A stretch of DNA of 64,000 nt, from assembly GCF_937891315.1 (NCBI RefSeq), contig NZ_CALAGI010000094.1, positions 1 to 64,000 on the forward strand. The letters run 5' to 3'. Positions 25,284 through 32,373 of the stretch are shown one piece after another (the first letter of the stretch is position 1; each line of letters opens with the position of its first letter). Position numbers and translations under genes: made by a program. The notes under the pieces were generated by a model that was given only the letters and a program-made list of their open reading frames with translations, did no database searches and was not told where the DNA came from. Origin of the DNA: an uncultured Amaricoccus sp. (lineage in GTDB: Bacteria > Pseudomonadota > Alphaproteobacteria > Rhodobacterales > Rhodobacteraceae).

Positions 25284-26297
25284 GTGTTCGAACGACTGCG
25301 ATCGACGGCGGCGCTGGCCGAACTCAGCCAGCGCGATATCCCGATGCTCGGGATCGGGCTCGAAATCGGCGCGGCGGCGCGGGGCACGCTGATGGGGCCC
25401 GACGCGCTGCGCACCACCGGTCTGCCCCGGATGCTGGCGACGCTGGGTCACCGGGTCGCCGATCGCGGCACCCTGCGCGAGGCGGAGGCGGTGGCGGTCG
25501 GGATGGAACCGCGCTGGGCCGAGTTCTGCAAGCACCTGCCCGAGATCGCCGGCTGGACCCGCCGGATTCACGACCACGCCTATGCGATGAGCCGGGACAC
25601 CGGCGTGCCGATCTTCGTCGGTGGCGATCATTCGATCTCGATGGGCACGGTCAGCGGCGTCGCCCGCGCGGCGGCCGAGCGTGGCCGCGAGGTCGCGGTG
25701 CTGTGGCTCGACGCGCACGCCGACTACAATACCCCCGAGACCACGCCCTCGGGCAACCTGCACGGCATGGCCTTGTCGTTCTGCGCGGGCGATCCGATCC
25801 TGGCGCCGATCCTCGACGCCGAGCGGCCGTTCCGACCCGTGGCGCCGGAGAACATCCATCTCTTCGGCGCGCGCTCGATCGATCCGGGCGAGCGCGCCCG
25901 GATCCGGACGCATGGCATCGACTGCGTTGACATGCGCAGGATCGACGAGCACGGCGTCGCGGTGCTGATCGCCGAGCGCATCGCACACTGGCGGTCGCGG
26001 GGCGTGCATCTGCATGTCAGTTTCGACATCGATTTCCTTGATCCGGGGGTGGCGCCGGGCACCGGCACCGTGGTTCCGGGCGGCGCCACCTATCGCGAGG
26101 CGCATCTCGTCATGGAGATGCTCTGCGACAGCGGCCTTGTCGGCTCGCTCGACGTGGTCGAGCTCAATCCCTATCTCGACGACCGCGGCCGCAGCGCGGT
26201 GGTCACCGCCGAGCTGGTGGCGAGCCTCTTCGGCCTGACCATCCTCGATCGCGTCGGGCACGAGCGGGTGCCCGCGACCTCGATTCCGCGCAGATGA
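25284..26297 (+). CDS. rocF: Arginase
   Basis: 337 aa. The manganese-binding motifs are complete: GGDHSIS (Asp115, His116), DAHADYNT and SFDIDFLDP, with the conserved SGNLHGM and GTGTVVPGG loops. It hydrolyses arginine to ornithine and urea in the cytosol. The next gene, ornithine aminotransferase, overlaps its stop by four bases. With cyanophycinase supplying beta-Asp-Arg (an isoaspartyl dipeptidase would still be needed; none is in the window), this starts the catabolic branch. It diverges from the Lrp-type regulator. Confidence 0.94.
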   Translation: MFERLRSTAALAELSQRDIPMLGIGLEIGAAARGTLMGPDALRTTGLPRMLATLGHRVADRGTLREAEAVAVGMEPRWAEFCKHLPEIAGWTRRIHDHAYAMSRDTGVPIFVGGDHSISMGTVSGVARAAAERGREVAVLWLDAHADYNTPETTPSGNLHGMALSFCAGDPILAPILDAERPFRPVAPENIHLFGARSIDPGERARIRTHGIDCVDMRRIDEHGVAVLIAERIAHWRSRGVHLHVSFDIDFLDPGVAPGTGTVVPGGATYREAHLVMEMLCDSGLVGSLDVVELNPYLDDRGRSAVVTAELVASLFGLTILDRVGHERVPATSIPRR

Positions 26298-27514
26298 CGT
26301 CCGGGGGGCCGCGCATGCTTGATGGCGCCGATCTGATCGCGCTCGAATCCCGGTTCGGCGCGGACAATTACAAGCCGCTCGACGTGGTGCTCGCATCCGG
26401 CAAGGGTGTCTGGGTCACGGATATCGACGGGAAGCGCTATCTCGACTGCCTCTCCGCCTATTCGGCGGTGAACCAGGGCCATTGCCATCCGCGCATCCTC
26501 GCCGCGCTGACCGAGCAGGCGGCGCGGCTGACGCTGACCAGCCGCGCCTTCCGCAACGATCAGCTCGGGCTGTTCTACGAGGAACTGGCGGCGCTGACCA
26601 ATTCGCACAAGGTCCTGCCGATGAACTCCGGCGCCGAGGCGGTGGAGACCGCGATCAAGGCGGTGCGCAAATGGGGCTACGAGATCAAGGGTGTGCCGGA
26701 GGGCGCGGCCGAGATCATCGTCTGCGCCGACAATTTCCACGGGCGGACGCTGGCCATCGTTTCCTTCTCGACCGACCCCGAGGCGCGGGGCGGCTTCGGT
26801 CCCTTCGTGCCGGGCTTCAAGGTGATCCCCTTCGGCGACGCCGCCGCGCTGGAGGCCGCGATCACGCCGAACACCGTCGCCTTTCTCGTCGAGCCCATCC
26901 AGGGCGAGGCCGGCGTCGTCATCCCGCCCGCCGGCTATCTGGCGCGGGTCCGCGAGATCTGCTCGGCGACCGGGGTCATGCTGATCCTCGACGAGATCCA
27001 GACCGGCCTCGGGCGCACCGGCAAGATGCTGGCCGAGGAGCACGACGGGGTCGAGGCGGATGTGACGCTGGTCGGCAAGGCGCTGGGCGGTGGCTTCTAT
27101 CCGGTCTCCGCGGTGCTCTCCAACACCGATGTGCTCGGCACGCTGAAGCCGGGCCAGCACGGTTCGACCTTTGGCGGCAACCCGCTCGCCTGCGCGGTGG
27201 CGCGCGCGGCGCTGCGCGTGCTGGTCGAGGAGCGGCTGGTCGAGCGATCGGCCGAGATGGGCGCCTATTTCAAGGCCGGGCTCGAGTCGATCCGCTCGAA
27301 CCGGGTGCGCGAGATCCGGGGCAGGGGCCTGATGCTCGCCGTCGAGATCCATGCCGAGGCCGGCGCCGCGCGGCCGGTGGTCGAGGCGCTGCGCGACCAG
27401 GGCATCCTCGCCAAGGACACGCACGGCCAGACCATCCGCCTGTCGCCGCCGCTCGTCATCAGCCGGGACGAAATCGACTGGGCGCTGGAGCGGATCGAGA
27501 CGGTCCTCCGCTGA
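26294..27514 (+). CDS. rocD: Ornithine aminotransferase
   Basis: 406 aa, class III PLP aminotransferase. DNYKPLDVVLASGKGVWVTD at the N-terminus, SAYSAVNQGHCHPRI, NSGAEAVETAIK (cofactor phosphate), LDEIQTGLGRTGK and the PLP lysine Lys262 in VGKALGGGFYP are diagnostic. It converts ornithine and 2-oxoglutarate to glutamate semialdehyde and glutamate; the semialdehyde/P5C can be oxidised by PutA at 9.6 kb. The ATG at 26294 overlaps the arginase stop; a second ATG at 26315 with a G-rich site upstream is also possible. Confidence 0.94.
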   Translation: MTSGGPRMLDGADLIALESRFGADNYKPLDVVLASGKGVWVTDIDGKRYLDCLSAYSAVNQGHCHPRILAALTEQAARLTLTSRAFRNDQLGLFYEELAALTNSHKVLPMNSGAEAVETAIKAVRKWGYEIKGVPEGAAEIIVCADNFHGRTLAIVSFSTDPEARGGFGPFVPGFKVIPFGDAAALEAAITPNTVAFLVEPIQGEAGVVIPPAGYLARVREICSATGVMLILDEIQTGLGRTGKMLAEEHDGVEADVTLVGKALGGGFYPVSAVLSNTDVLGTLKPGQHGSTFGGNPLACAVARAALRVLVEERLVERSAEMGAYFKAGLESIRSNRVREIRGRGLMLAVEIHAEAGAARPVVEALRDQGILAKDTHGQTIRLSPPLVISRDEIDWALERIETVLR

Positions 27515-27662
27515 GCGGCGAAAGCGCAAGGACCGCGCGCAGGGCGTGACGCGCCTGCGGAATCGGCGTATCATCGTCGTGGCGGGGTGCGCGATGTGGC
27601 TCAGGGCCGTCCTGGTGTTCGTCTCGATCGGTGCGCCGTCCGCCGTGCGCGGCGAGGGCGCG

Positions 27663-27932
27663 ATGATGTCCGACAAACTCGACCCCAATCTGACGATGCT
27701 TTGCGAGACCGCGACGGCCGAGGAACGCGGCGAGGCGATCGGCGTCCTCGTCGCGGTCAGCCGGCCGGCGGATCGGGAAATGCTCGAGGCGCTCGCCGCG
27801 CGGGGCTTCGCCGTTCGTTCCGTCATCGGCACAATATTGACAGGAACCGTGAAGATAGGTATTCTTGAAACGCTTGCTGAATATCCAGAAATTGTGAAGC
27901 TGGAAGGAAGTACCCCAATGCAGCGGGAATAG
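27663..27932 (+). CDS. Small protein homologous to the N-terminal domain of the adjacent subtilase
   Basis: 89 aa from tandem ATG codons, with GAGG upstream. It aligns with residues 1-110 of the protease encoded 128 bp downstream: KLDPNL against KLDPQL at the start, then GVLVAVSRPADREMLEALAA and TILTGTVKIG against VTVLVEYSGDPEALEAAG and DVVTGTVALG. It lacks the linker and protease. Subtilisin propeptides act as chaperones and inhibitors, so a free copy could inhibit the protease or share a recognition role. In-frame ATG 27594 would add a hydrophobic stretch that might be a signal or anchor, but the homology begins at the chosen start. The last 35 codons are much more AT-rich than the first part. 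Confidence 0.6.
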   Translation: MMSDKLDPNLTMLCETATAEERGEAIGVLVAVSRPADREMLEALAARGFAVRSVIGTILTGTVKIGILETLAEYPEIVKLEGSTPMQRE

Positions 27933-27954
27933 GCGCGAAACGCGCCTTCGTTCG
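27932..27954 (+). terminator. Intrinsic terminator after the small protease-domain gene
   Basis: GGCGCG and CGCGCC (27932-27946) form a perfect 6-bp stem with an AAA loop, followed by the T-rich run TTCGTTCG. It begins on the last base of the stop codon, so the small gene may be a separate transcript from the protease operon. Confidence 0.5.
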
Positions 27955-28009
27955 TTGGACTATTTGTCGTATTTGGATTTAATGACAGCCGGCGTTTTAT
28001 TTCGCCGGC
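27955..28009 (+). promoter_or_regulatory. Sigma-70-like promoter and 5' hairpin for the protease-lanthionine operon
   Basis: TTGGAC (27955-27960) and TTTAAT (27978-27983) are exactly 17 bp apart, one of the best -35/-10 pairs in the window. Just after the expected start site, GCCGGCG (27988-27994) pairs with CGCCGGC (28003-28009) around an 8-nt AT loop. It would stabilise or gate the 5' end of the message about 50 bp before the protease ATG at 28060. Confidence 0.5.
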
Positions 28010-28059
28010 GACACGAAGGTCTTTGACTCTAAGCGGCTGATTTATTGGAGCGCGCCGCC

Positions 28060-30459
28060 ATGCGAAAACTCGATCCCCAACTTGAATTCCTCGCCGAGGG
28101 TGGCGCCACGGCGCTGGGAGATCTCGGCAGCGAGGCGGTGATGGGCCGCTTCGGGATGGAAACCACCGCGCCGGAGGAGGGCGGCGAGCGCCGCCGGGCC
28201 AAGGCGAAGGTCGCCGCGGCCGCGGTCACGGTGCTGGTCGAATATTCGGGCGATCCCGAGGCGCTGGAGGCGGCCGGGCTCACCATCCGCGGCGTGGCGG
28301 GCGACGTGGTGACCGGTACCGTCGCGCTCGGCGACCTCGGGAAGCTCGCCGAGCTGGACGAGGTGCGCCGCGTCGAGGCGGCCCGCGCCATGCATCCCGA
28401 ACTCGATCTTTCGGTGGTCGAGGCGCGCGCAAATCTGGTGCATGTCGGCCCGCCCGGCCGGCGCGGCGCGGGCGTGATCGTCGGCATCGTCGACAGCGGT
28501 TGCGACTATACGCACGCCTCGTTCCGGCGCGGAGACGGGACGAGCCGGATCCTGCTGATCTGGGATCAGGCGCTGACGCCCGGCGCGGGCGAGACGAGCC
28601 CGGCGGGCTTCGGCTACGGCGTCGAATACGGCAATGTCCAGATCAACGCGGCGCTCGCCAGCGCGAATCCCTTCGCGCTGGTGCGGCACCGGGACAGCTT
28701 CGCCCCGCAACATGGCACCCATGTGACCGGCATCGCCGCCGGCGACGGCTCGGTGGCCGGGCAGGGGCTGCCGGGTGGCACATTCGTCGGTGTCGCGCCC
28801 GAGGCGGACATCATCCTGGTCGCCAATGCGTCGAACGGCGTGGAGGGGCTCGGCACCTCGGCCAATACGCTCGACGCGGTGAACTACATCTTCCAGCAGG
28901 CACAGACCCGTCGCCAGCCCTGCGCGATCAACATGAGCCTCGGCGACAATCTCGGGCCGCACGACGGCACCAGCCTTCTGGAGCGCGGCCTCGACAATCT
29001 GCTCGGCGGGCCGGGGCGGGCCTTCGTCAAGTCGGCGGGCAACGCCGGGGCGGACCGGATCCATGCCGAGGGCAACGTTGCTTCCGGCACCACGGTCGAT
29101 CTGCGCTTCAACCAGCCGGCGGGCGACAATTCGCCGAACCAGATCGACCTCTGGTACGAGGGCGCCGACAGTTTCCGCGTCACGGTGATCGATCCGGCGG
29201 GCGCGACGGCGGGCCCGGTCAATGTCGGCGCCGCCAGCACGACGGCGCTCGCCGGCGGCAACACGGTGCGCATCGACCATCGCAACAACGACGCGTTCAA
29301 CGGTGACAAGCGCATCTTCATGACCTTCGCGCCGGGCGCGGCCGGGACGATGCGGGCCGGCAACTGGATCATTCGCCTCGTCGGCCTGTCGAGCCCTTCG
29401 GGCGGCCGTTTCGACGCCTGGATCCAGCGGGGCGCGGCGATCCCGACCTTCCTCGCGCCGCACGAGAGCCAGGGTCGCACCATCTCGACCCCCGGCACGG
29501 CGCTCGAAGTCATCACGGCGGCGAACTACATCACTCGCGGCGCCGGCGTCGGCAGTCTCGCCAGCAGTTCGAGCCGCGGTCCGACGCGCGACAATCGCGC
29601 GGCGCCCACGGTGGCGGCTCCCGGCAGCACGATCGTCTCGGCCGCCGGCCATTTCCCACCGGGAGGCGATCCCTACAAGGGGATGAGCGGCACCTCGATG
29701 GCGGCGCCGCATATCACCGGCGCCATTGCCCTGATGTTCCAGAAGAACCCGGACCGGACCCAGGCCCAGATCAAGGCCTGCCTTGAAAGCTCGGCCCGCG
29801 CGGACGTCTTCACCGGTCCCGTGCCGAACACGGCCTGGGGCGCCGGCAAGCTCGACGTCGCCGCGGCGGTCGATTGCGTACCCTCGCCCGGCCTCGGACC
29901 GCTGCGCTCGGCGGTCCTGCCTTGCCCGAGCGTGTCGGCGGCTGGTTGCCGCTCGGTGTTGACGGCTTGCATCTCGGTGCCGGTGACCAATTGCCCGAGC
30001 GTGGTCCAGATCAACTGTCCGTCGGCCACCCCGCGGACCTGCGGCACGATCTCGGTCCCGCGCGTCACCTGTCCGAGCCTGATTCAGGTGACCTGCCGGT
30101 CGGAGGTTCTCGTCACCTGCGGGGTGCGTTCGGTGCCGGTATCGACCTGTCCGGTCGCCTCGGTGGCCACGCCCTGTATCACCACCCTTGCCTGCCCCTC
30201 GGCGGTCGATGCCTGCCCGAGTTCCCTCGGCTGCGGCGTGACCGTGGTGATCAATCCCGATCCGGTGGTGAATCCGGGCGTGGCGGTCAATCCGGGCATC
30301 GGCCTCACGCCCGTCGGGGCCACGATCGACCCGGGCGCGATCGGTCCGGCCCTCAACCCCGGCGTGTTCGGCGCCCCGCGCTTCGGGCTGGCGCCGGAGG
30401 CGGCGCCCCAGACACCGCCCTCGGGCTATTTCGACTATGACGATTCCTGGTTCGACTAG
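28060..30459 (+). CDS. Subtilisin-family (S8) protease with C-terminal Cys/Ser/Thr repeat tail
   Basis: 799 aa. Residues 1-110 are a small domain shared with the preceding gene's product. The S8 catalytic domain (about 125-605) has Asp145 (VDSGCDY), His218 (QHGTHVTG), oxyanion Asn328 (SAGN) and Ser546 (GTSMAAPH), all intact, with an inserted beta-rich region at about 345-490. Residues 617-726 contain 14 Cys in an approximately eight-residue rhythm, usually C-P-S. The chain ends with NPG-rich spacers and the acidic-aromatic GYFDYDDSWFD. There is no Sec signal peptide, so it is probably cytosolic at first. The last 23 bases overlap an APH-like kinase gene, followed by HopA1-like and LanC-like genes. 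I infer that the tail is modified by them. It could instead be a LanP-type leader protease. Confidence 0.9.
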   Translation: MRKLDPQLEFLAEGGATALGDLGSEAVMGRFGMETTAPEEGGERRRAKAKVAAAAVTVLVEYSGDPEALEAAGLTIRGVAGDVVTGTVALGDLGKLAELDEVRRVEAARAMHPELDLSVVEARANLVHVGPPGRRGAGVIVGIVDSGCDYTHASFRRGDGTSRILLIWDQALTPGAGETSPAGFGYGVEYGNVQINAALASANPFALVRHRDSFAPQHGTHVTGIAAGDGSVAGQGLPGGTFVGVAPEADIILVANASNGVEGLGTSANTLDAVNYIFQQAQTRRQPCAINMSLGDNLGPHDGTSLLERGLDNLLGGPGRAFVKSAGNAGADRIHAEGNVASGTTVDLRFNQPAGDNSPNQIDLWYEGADSFRVTVIDPAGATAGPVNVGAASTTALAGGNTVRIDHRNNDAFNGDKRIFMTFAPGAAGTMRAGNWIIRLVGLSSPSGGRFDAWIQRGAAIPTFLAPHESQGRTISTPGTALEVITAANYITRGAGVGSLASSSSRGPTRDNRAAPTVAAPGSTIVSAAGHFPPGGDPYKGMSGTSMAAPHITGAIALMFQKNPDRTQAQIKACLESSARADVFTGPVPNTAWGAGKLDVAAAVDCVPSPGLGPLRSAVLPCPSVSAAGCRSVLTACISVPVTNCPSVVQINCPSATPRTCGTISVPRVTCPSLIQVTCRSEVLVTCGVRSVPVSTCPVASVATPCITTLACPSAVDACPSSLGCGVTVVINPDPVVNPGVAVNPGIGLTPVGATIDPGAIGPALNPGVFGAPRFGLAPEAAPQTPPSGYFDYDDSWFD
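29908..30237 (+). repeat. Coding repeat: 14 Cys in an approximately octapeptide Cys/Ser pattern
   Basis: Codons for residues 617-726 of the protease. Cys are at 622, 630, 637, 645, 653, 661, 671, 679, 687, 697, 706, 712, 719 and 725. Each has a Ser or Thr 4-6 residues before it (for example 624/630, 647/653, 655/661, 673/679, 681/687), and most are followed by x-Ser/Thr at +2. The octad resembles C-P-S-x-x-x-x-T. Confidence 0.8.
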
Positions 30460-31552
30460 CGGGCCGGCCGCGCCCGGCCATCCGCGCGAGGTCATCGCCG
30501 CCGCCCTCGCCGGCGGCGTGATCTCGGCGGAGGATCTGGTCTGGCGCGGGGTCCGGGTCGATCCGATCGGGCGCAGCCATCCGGTCTATCGCCTGTCGGT
30601 CGACGACCGGCCGCGGGCGATCCTCAAGGTCTTCGGACCGAGCCGCGGCGGAACCGACGGCGATCCGGCGCGGGAGCGGGCGGTGCTCGAACTGGCGCGG
30701 GAACGGCCCGGGGTGGCGGCGCTGGTCGCGCCGGCTCTGGCATGGCGCGGCGATCCCGCCGTGATCGTGACCGAGGCGGTCGACGGCGCCGCCGCCTGGA
30801 CCCTCGATTCGCATGGCGGCGGCGCGACGCCGCCCGCGGCCGCCTGGTCGGAACTCGTCGCGCTGGTGGCGTCGCCGCTCGCGGCGTTGCACCGGGCGAC
30901 GCGCGATCTGGCGCGGCCGGGCGCGGCGTCGCCGTCCGCGCTCGACGCGCCGCCGCCCTGGGGCCTGCGGCTCTTCGATGGCGACGCGCCGGCCGATGTC
31001 TGGGCCACCGCGCCGCTCGCCCGTCTGCTGGCCGGCGTGGCCGAACCCGGGGTGATCGCCGCGCTGCGCGAGGGCCGGGCGCGCTGGCGCCGGATGTGCC
31101 TCGTCCATGGCGATCTGAAGCATGACAATCTGCTGGTCGCGGCGGCGGGCGCGGCGCGGCGGGTGGTGATCGTCGATTGGGAGATGGCACGGCTCGGCGA
31201 CCCGGCCTGGGATCTCGCCGCGCTTGCCGCGCGCCTGCCGATGGCGGCGCCGGTCGCCGATCCCTGGGGCGAGGAGGCGCTAGCCGGCGCCGCCCGGCTC
31301 GTCGCCGCCTACGCGACGGCCAGCGGCCTGCCGGTCGCGGCGCTGGCGCGGCGGATGGTTCTCTTCTGCGGCGCCTGGCTCCTGATGGCGGCGACGCAGC
31401 ACCGCTCGACATTGCCGGCGGAAAGCATGGAGACGGGCGCCGCCGACCTCGCCGCGCGCGGGCGAGCCACGCTGCTCGACGCCGACCGCCTGACGGCGCT
31501 GGTGGAAACGGCGGCGCTGGGAATGGCGGCGCAAGCCTCCTCGGCGCCGTGA
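30437..31552 (+). CDS. APH-like phosphotransferase (proposed Ser/Thr peptide kinase)
   Basis: 371 aa. The catalytic loop LVHGDLKHDNLLV (Asp226, Asn231) and metal-binding VDWEMARLGDPAWDLA (Asp247) are those of the aminoglycoside/choline phosphotransferase superfamily. The N-lobe lysine is in RAILKVFG. The gene begins 23 bp inside the protease gene and its stop overlaps the HopA1-like start. In class V lanthipeptide clusters an APH-fold kinase phosphorylates Ser/Thr of the precursor before elimination; that role fits here. Resistance to an aminoglycoside is unlikely given the operon. The fold is certain; the substrate is inference. Confidence 0.88.
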   Translation: MTIPGSTSGPAAPGHPREVIAAALAGGVISAEDLVWRGVRVDPIGRSHPVYRLSVDDRPRAILKVFGPSRGGTDGDPARERAVLELARERPGVAALVAPALAWRGDPAVIVTEAVDGAAAWTLDSHGGGATPPAAAWSELVALVASPLAALHRATRDLARPGAASPSALDAPPPWGLRLFDGDAPADVWATAPLARLLAGVAEPGVIAALREGRARWRRMCLVHGDLKHDNLLVAAAGAARRVVIVDWEMARLGDPAWDLAALAARLPMAAPVADPWGEEALAGAARLVAAYATASGLPVAALARRMVLFCGAWLLMAATQHRSTLPAESMETGAADLAARGRATLLDADRLTALVETAALGMAAQASSAP

Positions 31553-32373
31553 GGGCGGACCTCCTGCGCGCGCGGGCCTATCTGCGCCGCCGGCCGGACG
31601 CCGGCGAGAGCGAGCTATATGCCGAATGGTATCACGATTCCGAGGCCGGCCCGCGCGACTATCCCGCGCCGGCGGCCTATATGGCCGCGAGCCTCGATCC
31701 CGCGCGGTTCGAGGCCGGATGGCGCGTGGCACGCCGCGCGCCCGGCGCCGCCGGCGCGGTCGTCGCGACGCGCGACGGAGACGAGCGGCTGGTGGCGCCG
31801 CCCGACTGCGCGCCGGAAACATTCGGCGATCTGGCGCTGCGACCGGGCGCGGCGCTGCGCGTCGATCGGCTCGCCAAGGGCTATCGCGACGGCTTCTGGC
31901 ATGTCTGGTCCGCCGGCTGGCGTCGCGACGGCGCACCGGCGCGGTTGCGTCGCTTCTATTTCGTCATGGCGCCGGGCGCCGAGACGGTGTTCGCGGCGCG
32001 GGTGCTGGCGACCGCGGCCGGCGACGCCGCCTGGTCGATGAAATTCCTGAGCGGCCGGCACGCCGCCGGGCGGCGCGACCGCGCGGTGCTCTATGTCGCG
32101 ACGCGCGAGCGGCTGGGCGCCGGCTGGCTGCGGGACGCGGTGGCGGCCGGCGCCCCCCTCTGCGCCGGCCGGCCGCCGCCCCTGACCCGGATCGTCGCCG
32201 ACGGGGTGGGGCAGGCGCCGGATCCCGGCGACGGCGCGAGCTTCGGTCAGGCGGTTTGCCGATGCCTGCTCGACGCGGCGCGCGAGCCGGACGCGCTGCG
32301 TGACGAGGCGCGTTGGCTCGCCGCCGCCGTCGCCCGCCTCGGCGCGCTCCTCCCCGCCGGGACGCGACCGTGA
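31549..32373 (+). CDS. HopA1-like protein (proposed phospho-Ser/Thr lyase)
   Basis: 274 aa from GTG 31549, overlapping the kinase stop (GTGA). SELYAEWYHD near residue 25, WRRDG and FYFVMAPGAE in the middle, and PPLTRIVADGVGQAPDPGDG followed by SFGQAVCRC near the end are the landmarks of the HopA1 (type III effector) family, which in bacteria is mostly found outside secretion systems. In class V lanthipeptide synthesis the HopA1-like partner eliminates phosphate to leave dehydroalanine or dehydrobutyrine. It sits between the kinase and the LanC-like cyclase, exactly the order of chemistry expected. Confidence 0.8.
   Translation: MRADLLRARAYLRRRPDAGESELYAEWYHDSEAGPRDYPAPAAYMAASLDPARFEAGWRVARRAPGAAGAVVATRDGDERLVAPPDCAPETFGDLALRPGAALRVDRLAKGYRDGFWHVWSAGWRRDGAPARLRRFYFVMAPGAETVFAARVLATAAGDAAWSMKFLSGRHAAGRRDRAVLYVATRERLGAGWLRDAVAAGAPLCAGRPPPLTRIVADGVGQAPDPGDGASFGQAVCRCLLDAAREPDALRDEARWLAAAVARLGALLPAGTRP

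Noticed and set aside
27594..27662. Upstream ATG giving the small protease-domain protein a hydrophobic N-terminus
   Set aside because: Homology to the protease starts at the later ATG, which has its own ribosome site. The extension could still be a signal sequence, so this is kept only as an alternative.
28042..30495. Long minus-strand frame opposite the protease
   Set aside because: No domain is recognisable, and the plus strand encodes a complete catalytic triad and tail.
30437..31552. Aminoglycoside resistance gene
   Set aside because: The fold matches, but overlap with a protease gene and a HopA1-like gene, and absence of mobile elements, make a peptide-modifying kinase more likely.
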